From: an uncultured Flavonifractor sp.
GTDB lineage: Bacteria; Bacillota; Clostridia; Oscillospirales; Oscillospiraceae
Length of the DNA stretch: 64,000 nt
Assembly (NCBI RefSeq): GCF_944385615.1
Contig: NZ_CALWXV010000001.1
Coordinates: 62,001-126,000, forward strand
Reading direction: 5' to 3'
Part shown: positions 43,279 through 51,668 of the stretch, one piece after another
Layout of the letters: each line of letters begins with the position of its first letter
How positions within the stretch are numbered: position 1 is the first letter of the stretch
Notes under the pieces: generated by a model
The model's input: only the letters and a program-made list of their open reading frames with translations
Databases searched by the model: none
What the model was told of the DNA's origin: nothing
Translations under genes and position numbers: made by a program

Positions 43279-45426
43279 ATGGAGGAATATGACCTGAGGG
43301 ACGTGTCTTATGAGGCCATCAGTCAGGGCTACGAAAGTCAGTGGGAGCTGATGGACGATTTGTTTGCCTGGCTGGATCTGCGTATCTATTTCTTTTATGA
43401 GCATCATCAGTGGCTGGGGCCAAAGAATGATATGCGCAACATGCTGGGGCTGGTGGTGGGCCGGGAGGAATTTGAGCATAACCTGGTAAAGGCGGCCCAG
43501 CTGGGACTGAATGCCCAGCTGGACGGGGAGGAAGCGGCTCAGCTGGAGGCCTCCCGCACTACCATCCAGGCCCGTCTGGACCGGACGGAAGAAGAGTTCC
43601 CCCTGATGCAGCTCATCCGGCGGTGCGGCCTGGATACGTTTGAGTCCAACTGTCTGGTACTGGCTTACGCCGGTGCGGTGGACAAAAAGTATGAAAAGCT
43701 CTTTGCCTACCTCCAGGATGACATTACCCAAAAGCTGCCCACCGCCTCGCTGGCGGTGCAGCTCTTTCTTCCCCTGGAGCACACCATGGAGGAATATCTC
43801 TCCCGCTTTTCCCGCCGGGATACCTTTACCGGCCTGTTTGAGGGGGAGAAGCTGACGGCGGGTCAGCTGGCCCTGCGGCCCTCCGTGCTGGAATTCCTCA
43901 GCACCGGGACAGTGGCCCCGCTGCCCGGACTGCGGCTCTTTGACGGGGCGGCCGAACAGCCAAAGGAGCCGCTGGTCATCGGACAGGAGCTGGCCCGCCG
44001 GCTGGACCTGCTGTTCCGGGAACCGGGGGAGCAGGTCATCTGCCTGTCTGGAGGTCCGGGAGCGGGCAAGCGTTTCCAGGTAGAGCACCTGATGGCCCGC
44101 AGTAAAAAGCGGTGCGTTTTTGCATTGCTGGACTGCGACCAGCCGGAGGAGCGGGCCCGGGAGGGGGCCCTCATTGCCCGGCTTACAGGGGCCTGCCTGT
44201 GCTGCGCCCACATGGACCGGCTGGACAGCGACGGCAAGGAGCAGCCGCCGGAAGAAAAGCTCCTCCAGACCATTCTGGAGCTGGATCTGCCGGGGGAAAA
44301 GCTCTTTTTCCTCTCCCACCAGCCTATCCGGGCCCAGTTGAACCGGCTGTCAGTGGAACTGGAGGTGCCGGACACCACCGAGGAGGAGCGCATGGCCCTG
44401 TTCCGGGCCTTCCTGGGGGAGACCGCCCTGGAAGAGGGACTGACGGTGGAGGAGCTGGCCTCCAAATTCCGCTTTTCCCCCCGTCAGGTGGAGCTGGCCT
44501 GCCGCCAGGCGGTGGGACTGGCCCGGCTGGACGGGGCCTCCGCCATTCCCAGCCGGGAGATGCACAAGTGCTGTTACCGCCAGGTGGTCCACAAGCTGGG
44601 GGACCTGGCCAGCCGGGTGCGCCCCGCCTTCGGCTGGGACGACGTGGTCATGCCGGAGGATCAGAAACGGCTGCTCCAGCACGCTTGTAGCCACATCAAG
44701 TTCCAGCATCGGGTGTACTACGACTGGGGCTTTGACAAGAAAATCACCTATGGCCGGGGCCTGTCCATCCTCTTTGCCGGGGCCCCCGGTACCGGCAAGA
44801 CCATGTGCGCCCAGGTCATTGCCAATGAGCTGAATATGGAGATGTACAAGATCAACATCTCCCAAATCGTCAGCAAGTATATCGGTGAAACGGAGAAAAA
44901 CCTCCAGGCGGTATTTACCGAGGCCAAGCGGTCCAACTGTGTGCTCTTTTTCGACGAATGCGACGCCATCTTCGGCAAGCGCAGCGAAGTGAAGGACGCC
45001 CACGACCGCAACGCCAATGTGGAGGTGGCCTATCTGCTCCAACAGGTGGAGGAACATGACGGTGTGTGTATCATGGCCACCAACCTGATTGGCAACATCG
45101 ACGCCGCCTTTATGCGGCGCATCACCTATGTGGTCCACTTCCCCTTCCCGGACGCAGCCATGCGGGAGGAGATCTACCGCCGCACCATGCCCCCCCAGGC
45201 GCCGGTAGATGACGATGTGGATTGGGCGTTTCTGGCGGAAAAGTTCCAGCTTTCCGGCGGCCACATCAAAAATATCGTGCTCTCCGCCGCCTTTCTGGCG
45301 GCACTGGAGGAACAGCCCATCGGTATGACCCACTTGCTGCGGGCCGCAGTGGGAGAGATGAAGAAAAACGAGATCGTGGTGGTCCGGGAGGAGCTGCGGG
45401 AGTACGCCGACCTGCTGGACCCGTAG
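43279..45426 (+). CDS. AAA+ ATPase of the injection system (Afp15-like)
   Basis: This 715-residue protein ends with a canonical AAA+ module: Walker A GAPGTGKTMCAQVIANELN near residue 501, a pore-type segment ISQIVSKYIGETEKNLQ, Walker B VLFFDECDAIFGKRSEV and the sensor/arginine-finger region NLIGNIDAAFMRRI. The N-terminal half holds a second, weaker P-loop SGGPGAGK at 257 without a clear Walker B and is probably a degenerate ATPase domain. Afp15/Pvc15 is needed for assembly or maturation of the particle in the cytoplasm. GGGAGGTAAGG precedes the ATG. It is the last gene of the structural set. Confidence 0.92.
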   Translation: MEEYDLRDVSYEAISQGYESQWELMDDLFAWLDLRIYFFYEHHQWLGPKNDMRNMLGLVVGREEFEHNLVKAAQLGLNAQLDGEEAAQLEASRTTIQARLDRTEEEFPLMQLIRRCGLDTFESNCLVLAYAGAVDKKYEKLFAYLQDDITQKLPTASLAVQLFLPLEHTMEEYLSRFSRRDTFTGLFEGEKLTAGQLALRPSVLEFLSTGTVAPLPGLRLFDGAAEQPKEPLVIGQELARRLDLLFREPGEQVICLSGGPGAGKRFQVEHLMARSKKRCVFALLDCDQPEERAREGALIARLTGACLCCAHMDRLDSDGKEQPPEEKLLQTILELDLPGEKLFFLSHQPIRAQLNRLSVELEVPDTTEEERMALFRAFLGETALEEGLTVEELASKFRFSPRQVELACRQAVGLARLDGASAIPSREMHKCCYRQVVHKLGDLASRVRPAFGWDDVVMPEDQKRLLQHACSHIKFQHRVYYDWGFDKKITYGRGLSILFAGAPGTGKTMCAQVIANELNMEMYKINISQIVSKYIGETEKNLQAVFTEAKRSNCVLFFDECDAIFGKRSEVKDAHDRNANVEVAYLLQQVEEHDGVCIMATNLIGNIDAAFMRRITYVVHFPFPDAAMREEIYRRTMPPQAPVDDDVDWAFLAEKFQLSGGHIKNIVLSAAFLAALEEQPIGMTHLLRAAVGEMKKNEIVVVREELREYADLLDP

Positions 45427-45454
45427 GGCGGTTTGTTCAGAGGAGGAGAGAGCT

Positions 45455-45751
45455 ATGACAATCACCAGATATCGGGAGGGAAGTAAGCTCACCCTGATCC
45501 TGGACGGCTGGTTGGACACCGCTAACGCACCCAAGCTGTATGACGAGCTGGGCGCCCGCCTGAACGGGGTGACCCATTTGGTCCTGGACATGAAGCAGCT
45601 GCAATATCTGTCCACTGCCGGCCTGAGAGTGGTGCTGGCCGCTCAGAAACAGATGAACCGGCAGGGACGCCTGACGGTAACGCATGTGAGCCAGGCCGTG
45701 ATGGAGGTCCTGGAGATCACCGGATTTGTGGATATTCTGGATATCCAGTGA
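45455..45751 (+). CDS. STAS-domain anti-sigma factor antagonist
   Basis: This 98-residue protein of the RsbV/SpoIIAA family is the phospho-switch partner of RsbW-type kinases. The phospho-acceptor is Ser53 in QYLSTAGLRVVL, and the domain runs from RYREGSKLTLILDGWLDTAN to GFVDILDI. In the family the unphosphorylated form binds the kinase and releases its target, and SpoIIE-type phosphatases reset it. All three component types are encoded in the next 6 kb. AGGAGGAGAG precedes the ATG, 28 bases after the ATPase gene. Confidence 0.9.
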   Translation: MTITRYREGSKLTLILDGWLDTANAPKLYDELGARLNGVTHLVLDMKQLQYLSTAGLRVVLAAQKQMNRQGRLTVTHVSQAVMEVLEITGFVDILDIQ

Positions 45752-45787
45752 GTAAGTCTTTGAGAATTGAGAAATGAGTGAGAAACT

Positions 45788-47536
45788 GTGATTGGAAGAA
45801 CCGCGAGGGAAGATATATTCGTTCGAAAAGCCTTTTATAATTTTTTCCTGCCCAGCCTGCTGTCCTGTTTGGGTTTGGCCATCGGCGGGCTGGCAGACTG
45901 CGTCTTTGTAGGCAATACCGTAGGCGCGGTGGGCCTGACGGCCATCAGTATTGGACAGCCGGTGTATATGCTGTTCAATACCATCAGCTATTCCTTGTCC
46001 ATCGGCGGTTCCATCCGCTACGCCAACGCCCTCAGCGAGGGCAAGGAGGAAGAGGGTAACCGGATCTTTGGCAACATTCTCCGGGCTGATTTGTTTACCA
46101 ACATCCTGCTGTGCGTGCTGGGCCTGATCTTCCTGCCCCAGGTGCTGAGCTTCCTGGGTGCGGGTACGCCGGGCACCGAGGTGTGGGAAAACTGTGAGGC
46201 GCTGGTGCGGGCACAGCTGCTGCTGGTACCGGTAATGTTCTGCCAGGGGCCCTTCTACTACTTTGTCAACTGTGACAATAACCCCAAGCTGGCCGCGGTG
46301 GCCCTGGTTAGCAGCAATACCATCGACATCGTGTTCAACTACATCTTTGTGGTGATGATGGATATGGGCGTAGCGGGCTCGGTGTACTCCACCGGCCTGG
46401 GCGCTGCGGTGATGCTTCTCATCAGCATTACCCACTTTATCCGTAAAAAGGGCAGTCTGCGGTTTACCTGGCCCAGATTCCAGCCGGATACGGTGATCCA
46501 GTCCTTCCGCACCGGCTTTGCTACTTCGGTACAGTACATCTACCAGTTTATCACCATCTTGGTGTGCAACCGTCTGCTGATGGCCGTCAGCGGCGAGCTG
46601 GGCGTGGCGGTGTTCGGCATCGTCTTTAATGTGGCGCTGGTAGCCGCGTCGGTCTATGACGCCATCAGTATGGCGCTCCAGCCCATGGTGAGCACCTTCC
46701 ATGGAGAGTGCAATAAATCCAACATTCGCTGTACCCTGCGCCAGTCCTTTAAGGTAACTACCGTCATGAGCGTGATCGTCATCGCCCTGCTGATGAGCAT
46801 CCCCCAATGGGTGTGTTTCGGCTTTGGTTTGCGGACGGCGGAGGAGCTGGCTATGGGCAGCGTGGCCATTCGGATCTATGCTATCTGTGTGCTCCCCTCG
46901 GGGATCAATATGGTGATGACCTATTATTATCAGGCGCTGGGAAAGGAATTTACCAGCTATCTGCTCTTCACCCTGCGCTCCTTCGTGTTCTTCCTGCTGT
47001 TCAGTCTGGTGCTGAGCCAGGGCGGAGCGATGCTGTTCTGGTGGACCTATCCCTGCATGGAGCTGGCTACCCTGGCGGTGCTGTGCGTCTATAACTGGAA
47101 AAAGGGCTCCTGGACCTATCTGGACGAGGACGACAGCCGCGTGTACAGCGCCTTCCTGGACAGCCGGAACGCAGATCTGGGAGCGGTGGAACAGGAGGTA
47201 TCCACTTACTTGGAGCAGATGGACGCCAACCCCACCCAGACCTATTTTGCCACCATCGCGGTGGAAGAGGTGTGCGGCGTCATTATGAGCCATGCCTTTT
47301 CCAACAACGACGGCTATATTCAGCTGACCATTGTGCCCCATGAGGATGGCACCGTGACCCTCCATGTGCGGGATAACGCCCGGGAGTTCAATCCCTTTGA
47401 GCTGAACACCGACGCCATCAGTCTGGAGGAAGGCACCGGGCTGGACATCATCGGCATCAAAATGATCAAGAGCAAGGCCAAGGAATTTTTCTATCGCCGG
47501 TACGCCGGATTCAACACCCTGGTGGTACGGGTATAA
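45788..47536 (+). CDS. MATE transporter fused to an RsbW-like ATPase domain
   Basis: This is a 582-residue fusion. Residues 1-445 are a MATE-family antiporter with about 12 hydrophobic helices (FFLPSLLSCLGLAIGGLADC, VFVGNTVGAVGLTAISIGQP, MVMTYYYQALGKEF). Residues about 450-582 are a GHKL/HATPase_c_2 domain: TIAVEEVCGVIMSHAF near 490 (N-box type, but Cys/Gly replace the usual Asn), HVRDNAREFNPFE and GTGLDIIGIKMIKSKA. The cytosolic domain could contact the STAS protein and so link transport to the switch; this is inference. The GTG start at 45788 has no clear ribosome site, which suggests low or coupled translation. Confidence 0.85.
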   Translation: MIGRTAREDIFVRKAFYNFFLPSLLSCLGLAIGGLADCVFVGNTVGAVGLTAISIGQPVYMLFNTISYSLSIGGSIRYANALSEGKEEEGNRIFGNILRADLFTNILLCVLGLIFLPQVLSFLGAGTPGTEVWENCEALVRAQLLLVPVMFCQGPFYYFVNCDNNPKLAAVALVSSNTIDIVFNYIFVVMMDMGVAGSVYSTGLGAAVMLLISITHFIRKKGSLRFTWPRFQPDTVIQSFRTGFATSVQYIYQFITILVCNRLLMAVSGELGVAVFGIVFNVALVAASVYDAISMALQPMVSTFHGECNKSNIRCTLRQSFKVTTVMSVIVIALLMSIPQWVCFGFGLRTAEELAMGSVAIRIYAICVLPSGINMVMTYYYQALGKEFTSYLLFTLRSFVFFLLFSLVLSQGGAMLFWWTYPCMELATLAVLCVYNWKKGSWTYLDEDDSRVYSAFLDSRNADLGAVEQEVSTYLEQMDANPTQTYFATIAVEEVCGVIMSHAFSNNDGYIQLTIVPHEDGTVTLHVRDNAREFNPFELNTDAISLEEGTGLDIIGIKMIKSKAKEFFYRRYAGFNTLVVRV

Positions 47537-47567
47537 GCTGGAAAAACAGAGAGGAGGCGGGGCGAAC

Positions 47568-49598
47568 TTGAAAAAGATCCGGTTTACCCTGGGAAAGAAA
47601 ATTGTGGTCATGATCCTGGCGATGAGTATCATCCTCAGTGCTACCGCACTTTTCGTCAGTTATCGGACCTATCAGAGACGCACCATGGCCTTCTATGAGC
47701 AGCTGGGCCACAATGTGGTGGCCACCCTGGCCAGCCAGCTGGACCCGGATGATCTGGACCGCTATTACGAGACCCTGGAGACGGACGAGCAATACTATGT
47801 GATCCAGCGGTTTATTTCCGATCTGGTGGAAAACAACGACGTGGAATATCTCTATGTGGTACGGCCCCATGGAACCGGGGTGACCTTCCTCTTTGACTCG
47901 GACATGGAGAAGGGGGAAAACGGCGATTACCTCTCCGGCGGCTACTGTGCTCTGGGAACCTATACGGAGCTGTTGGGCGGCTTTGCTGAAAATGTAGATA
48001 AGCTGCTGGAAGGCGAGGAGCTCCCCCCCATTGTCCAGCCGGACCCCAGCTATGGCTGGCTGATGACCGCCATGACCCCGGTACTCCATGAGGACGGCAG
48101 CTTGGCGGGATATGTGATGGCTGATATCAGCATGAGCGACGTGACAAAGGAGCAGCAGCACTATCTGCTGTATTGCGGCGGACTGCTGGCCGCCATTACC
48201 GTGGGCTTTGCAGCCGTCTATCTGCTGCTGATCCGCCGGTACTTCATTCATCCCATCCAGGAGCTGACCTTGGCCGCCCAGAACTATGAGGGCGGAGGGA
48301 ATCAGAAGTCCTTCAGTCGGGTGAAGATCCGCAGCAACGACGAGCTGCGCACCTTAGCGGATGCCTTCCGCATGATGCTGGTGGAGATCGACCTGAACAA
48401 TCTGGAGCAAAAGGAGCTGGCCCTCCGGGAGCAGAAGCTGGAGAGCGAGCTCCAGCTGGCCAATCAGCTCAACGTGTCCATGCTGCCCAAGGAGCTGCCG
48501 GAGCGGAGCGGAGGGTATCCCTTTGCCATCCGGGGCAGGGTCGACCAGGGCAAAGAGCTGTCCTGCTGCTTCTATGATTACTTTTTGCTGGATCGGGAGC
48601 GGCTGTGCGTGCTGGTGGGCGAGGTGCCGGGGGGCGGAATCCCCCAAGTGCTGTATACCGCCATGGCTCAGGCCACCATCAAAAGCCAGATGCGCTCCGG
48701 CCTTCCTCTGGCGGAGGCCATGACCGTGGTCAACCAGCAGCTGCACGAGATGAGCGGAGAGTTGAGTCTGAATGTGCTGGTGGGGGTGCTGGATGGCACC
48801 ACCGGACATTTTTCCTGCATCAACGCCGGACAGAGCGATCCGCTGCTGATGCGGGGGCAGGATCAGTATCAGTGGGTGGGCGCTCTGCCCTATGCCCCCA
48901 TGGGACAGAACGAGCACGTGGTCTATCAGACGCTGGAGCTGGAGCTTCGCCAGGGCGACCGGATTTTGTTCCACACTGCGGGCCTGGACGCCATCCAGGG
49001 CCGGGACGGCAAGACCTTTGCCGATGAACAGCTTCGTCTGTCCCTGAACGAGCGCCAGAGCCGGATGGCGGACCTGGATCAGCAGCTGCAGGGGATCAGC
49101 GACGCCAGCAAGCTCTATGCCGAGCGGGCCGACCAGATAGGCGGTTACGCGCTTTTGGCGCTGGAGTACCGGCGCCGGGACAGAGCTCAGGCCCACTGTG
49201 TACTCACGCCGGATTCCGCCGGAAGCGCCCGGTTGACCGCTTTTCTCCGGGGACAACTGGAGGCCAATCAGATCCAGGGTGCCCAAATGGCGAAAATGCT
49301 GGTGCTGGCCGATGAATTGTTTACCCTGTGCTGCCGCCATGCCGATTCCGACAGCCACATGATGGCGGAATGTGCCATTCCCAAAGGGGATGCCCAGGCA
49401 ATCCTTCGCCTGAAGGGCAGCTTCAGAGGCTGCAATCCTCTGGAGAATCCCCAGGAAGAGGCGGTCAAGCACGCCGCAGAATTTATCACCGGGAACTGTG
49501 ACCGGGTCCTTTTTGAGAGCGATGAGACCATGGATACCGTTACCGTTGTAAAACGACTGGAAAAAGCGGAGGCGTCAGAAAGCGAGAAACGGATATGA
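47568..49598 (+). CDS. Degenerate SpoIIE-type phosphatase with fused degenerate RsbW-like domain
   Basis: This 676-residue membrane protein has two helices (about 11-31 and 205-225) around a sensor, a HAMP-like linker, a PP2C/SpoIIE-like domain (about 300-535) and a C-terminal ATPase-like domain (about 545-665). Phosphatase metal residues are lost: the GGDFYD motif reads SCCFYD (332-337), the DVSGKG Asp is Glu352, and the final Asp-Asp is Asp522-Gln523. The last domain keeps VLADELFTLCCRHA and FRGCNPLENP in place of the ATP-binding DNGxxFNP. Its N-terminal 215 residues closely match the following gene, so it arose by duplication. It probably acts as a binding-only regulator. Confidence 0.8.
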   Translation: MKKIRFTLGKKIVVMILAMSIILSATALFVSYRTYQRRTMAFYEQLGHNVVATLASQLDPDDLDRYYETLETDEQYYVIQRFISDLVENNDVEYLYVVRPHGTGVTFLFDSDMEKGENGDYLSGGYCALGTYTELLGGFAENVDKLLEGEELPPIVQPDPSYGWLMTAMTPVLHEDGSLAGYVMADISMSDVTKEQQHYLLYCGGLLAAITVGFAAVYLLLIRRYFIHPIQELTLAAQNYEGGGNQKSFSRVKIRSNDELRTLADAFRMMLVEIDLNNLEQKELALREQKLESELQLANQLNVSMLPKELPERSGGYPFAIRGRVDQGKELSCCFYDYFLLDRERLCVLVGEVPGGGIPQVLYTAMAQATIKSQMRSGLPLAEAMTVVNQQLHEMSGELSLNVLVGVLDGTTGHFSCINAGQSDPLLMRGQDQYQWVGALPYAPMGQNEHVVYQTLELELRQGDRILFHTAGLDAIQGRDGKTFADEQLRLSLNERQSRMADLDQQLQGISDASKLYAERADQIGGYALLALEYRRRDRAQAHCVLTPDSAGSARLTAFLRGQLEANQIQGAQMAKMLVLADELFTLCCRHADSDSHMMAECAIPKGDAQAILRLKGSFRGCNPLENPQEEAVKHAAEFITGNCDRVLFESDETMDTVTVVKRLEKAEASESEKRI

Positions 49599-51244
49599 AA
49601 CAAAAAGTAAGATTTTCTTTGGGTAAAAAGCTGACCATTCTCATTGTGCTGCTAAGTGTGGTCCTGAGCGTGGCATCTATTTTGGTGAGCTATCGTATCT
49701 TCAGCGTCACGATGACCAACTACTATGCTCAGTTGGGCACCAATCTGGTGCGCACCTTGGCCAGTCAGCTGGACCCGGATGAGCTGGACTACTACTATGA
49801 GACCGGCCAGATGGACGAGCGGTATTATGAAATTCAGTCTTTTATTCAGGACCTGGTGGAAAACAACAACGTGGAGTATCTCTTTGTGGTACGCCCTCAT
49901 GGAGTGGGTGTGACCTTCCTCTTTGACTCTGATATGGAGATGGGAGAGGGCGGCGAATATTATGACGGCGGCTACTGTGCCTTGGGGACCTATGTGGATC
50001 TGATTGGAGGTTTTGCCGACAATCTGGATAAGCTGCTGGCCGGAGAAGAGGTAGAGCCCATTATCCAGCCGGACGCCGTATTTGGCTGGATGATGACCGC
50101 TATGGTCCCGGTGCTCCATGAGGACGGCACTATGGCGGGGTATGTCATGGCCGATATCAGCATGTACGATGTGATGAAGACCCGCCAGACTTTCCTGATT
50201 ACCCTGGTGGTGCTGCTAACCTCCTTGACCGTGTGCTTTATTATTATCTTCCTCGTTGTCCTGCGCCGGAAGGTTATCCAGCCCATTGATAAGCTCACCC
50301 TGGCTACCGGGGACTTTATCGAGAACAACGAGGAGGAACTGGCCACCGGCACAGTGGAAGTCAATGTACCGGATATCAGAACCGGAGACGAGGTGGAGCT
50401 GCTGGCAAACTCCTTCCGCAAGATGGAGGAGGATATGATCTCCTACATCCGCAGCTTTACACAGATCACTGCGGAAAAGGAGCGCATTGGGGCGGAGCTC
50501 AATGTGGCCACCCAGATCCAGGCCGATATGCTGCCCCGGATCTTCCCCGCCTTCCCTGAGCGCAAGGAGTTTGATATCTACGCCACCATGGACCCGGCCA
50601 AGGAGGTGGGCGGCGATTTCTACGACTTCTTCCTGGTGGATGACGATCATTTGGCGGTCGTCATTGCCGACGTGTCCGGTAAGGGCGTACCGGCGGCGCT
50701 GTTTATGGTCATTGCCAAAACCCTCATCAAAAACCACGCCCAGAACAAGGATGCGCCGGGGGCGGTCTTTACCCAGACCAACGAGCAGCTGTGCGAGGGC
50801 AACGACGCCGGTCTGTTTGTCACGGCGTGGATGGGCGTTCTGGAGATCAGTACAGGCAAGCTTATCTATGTGAACGCGGGACACAATCCGCCGCTGCTCC
50901 GCCGGGCAGACGAAAAATTCGAGTGGCTGAAATCCCGGCCCGGCTTTGTGCTGGCCGGAATGGAGGGCGTGCGCTATCGGGAAAATGAGATGGAGATGCA
51001 GCCGGGAGATATGCTGTTTCTGTATACTGACGGCGTTACTGAGGCCACCAACGCCAACCAGGAGCTCTTCGGAGAGGAGCGGCTGCTGGAGACGCTGAAC
51101 GAACAGCCCAAGCTCCCGGTGTCAGCGCTGCTGCCCAAGGTGAAAAAGAGCATCGACAGCTTTGTGGGCGAGGCGGAGCAGTTTGACGATATCACCATGC
51201 TGAGTTTGAACTATCGGAAAAAGGGAGAGAAAACAAATGGTTGA
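49595..51244 (+). CDS. Membrane SpoIIE-type serine phosphatase (RsbU/P-like)
   Basis: This 549-residue protein is the intact phosphatase of the module. Two helices (about 10-32 and 200-222) flank a sensor, a HAMP linker follows, and the PP2C-type catalytic domain spans about 305-540. Metal ligands are present: AKEVGGDFYDFF (Asp341), IADVSGKGVPAALF (Asp359), FLYTDGVTEATN and FDDITML (Asp531-Asp532). Its likely substrate is phospho-Ser53 of the STAS protein. The ATG overlaps the stop of its degenerate paralogue, and its own stop overlaps the RsbW-like gene. Confidence 0.92.
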   Translation: MKQKVRFSLGKKLTILIVLLSVVLSVASILVSYRIFSVTMTNYYAQLGTNLVRTLASQLDPDELDYYYETGQMDERYYEIQSFIQDLVENNNVEYLFVVRPHGVGVTFLFDSDMEMGEGGEYYDGGYCALGTYVDLIGGFADNLDKLLAGEEVEPIIQPDAVFGWMMTAMVPVLHEDGTMAGYVMADISMYDVMKTRQTFLITLVVLLTSLTVCFIIIFLVVLRRKVIQPIDKLTLATGDFIENNEEELATGTVEVNVPDIRTGDEVELLANSFRKMEEDMISYIRSFTQITAEKERIGAELNVATQIQADMLPRIFPAFPERKEFDIYATMDPAKEVGGDFYDFFLVDDDHLAVVIADVSGKGVPAALFMVIAKTLIKNHAQNKDAPGAVFTQTNEQLCEGNDAGLFVTAWMGVLEISTGKLIYVNAGHNPPLLRRADEKFEWLKSRPGFVLAGMEGVRYRENEMEMQPGDMLFLYTDGVTEATNANQELFGEERLLETLNEQPKLPVSALLPKVKKSIDSFVGEAEQFDDITMLSLNYRKKGEKTNG

Positions 51245-51653
51245 ACGGGTTTTTCCGGCCACACTGGATCAGCTGGAGCCGGTGCAGGCCTTTGTTGCCG
51301 AGCAGCTGGAACAGTATGACTGCCCTATGAAGGTGCAGTTTCAGCTGGATGTGGCGGTAGAGGAGATTTTTGTCAATATTGCCCATTACGCCTACCCGGA
51401 GCACAATGGGCAGGCCACCGTGCGCTGCTGCGTGGGAGGCGACCCGCTGCAGGTGACCATCCAGTTTTTGGATAACGGACAGCCCTTTAATCCCCTGAAT
51501 AAGCCGGACGCCGACATCACCCTGTCGGCGGAGGAGCGGGCCATCGGGGGACTGGGCATCCTGATGGTCAAAAAGAGCATGGACGCGGTGGATTACGCGT
51601 ATGAGGACGGCAAAAACGTCTTGACCATAAAGAAGAATATCCAGTTGGGTTAG
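51237..51653 (+). CDS. RsbW-like anti-sigma factor / serine kinase
   Basis: This 138-residue GHKL ATPase of the RsbW/SpoIIAB type would bind a client and phosphorylate the STAS protein. The N-box is VAVEEIFVNIAHYAYPE, with the usual Glu and Asn; G1 is QFLDNGQPFNPLNKPDAD; G2 is IGGLGILMVKKSMD. It overlaps the phosphatase gene by eight bases, with GGGAGAG upstream. No sigma factor gene is present in this window, so the client could be encoded elsewhere or be a non-sigma protein. Confidence 0.9.
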   Translation: MVERVFPATLDQLEPVQAFVAEQLEQYDCPMKVQFQLDVAVEEIFVNIAHYAYPEHNGQATVRCCVGGDPLQVTIQFLDNGQPFNPLNKPDADITLSAEERAIGGLGILMVKKSMDAVDYAYEDGKNVLTIKKNIQLG

Positions 51654-51668
51654 GAGACGATTAAAGTC

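Noticed and set aside
44047..44075. Second active ATPase site in the AAA+ protein
   Set aside because: The P-loop-like SGGPGAGK lacks the following Thr/Ser and no matching Walker B is clear, so it is treated as degenerate.
45437..47632. A 731-codon minus-strand open frame
   Set aside because: It is the antisense shadow of the MATE fusion gene, with no family motif.
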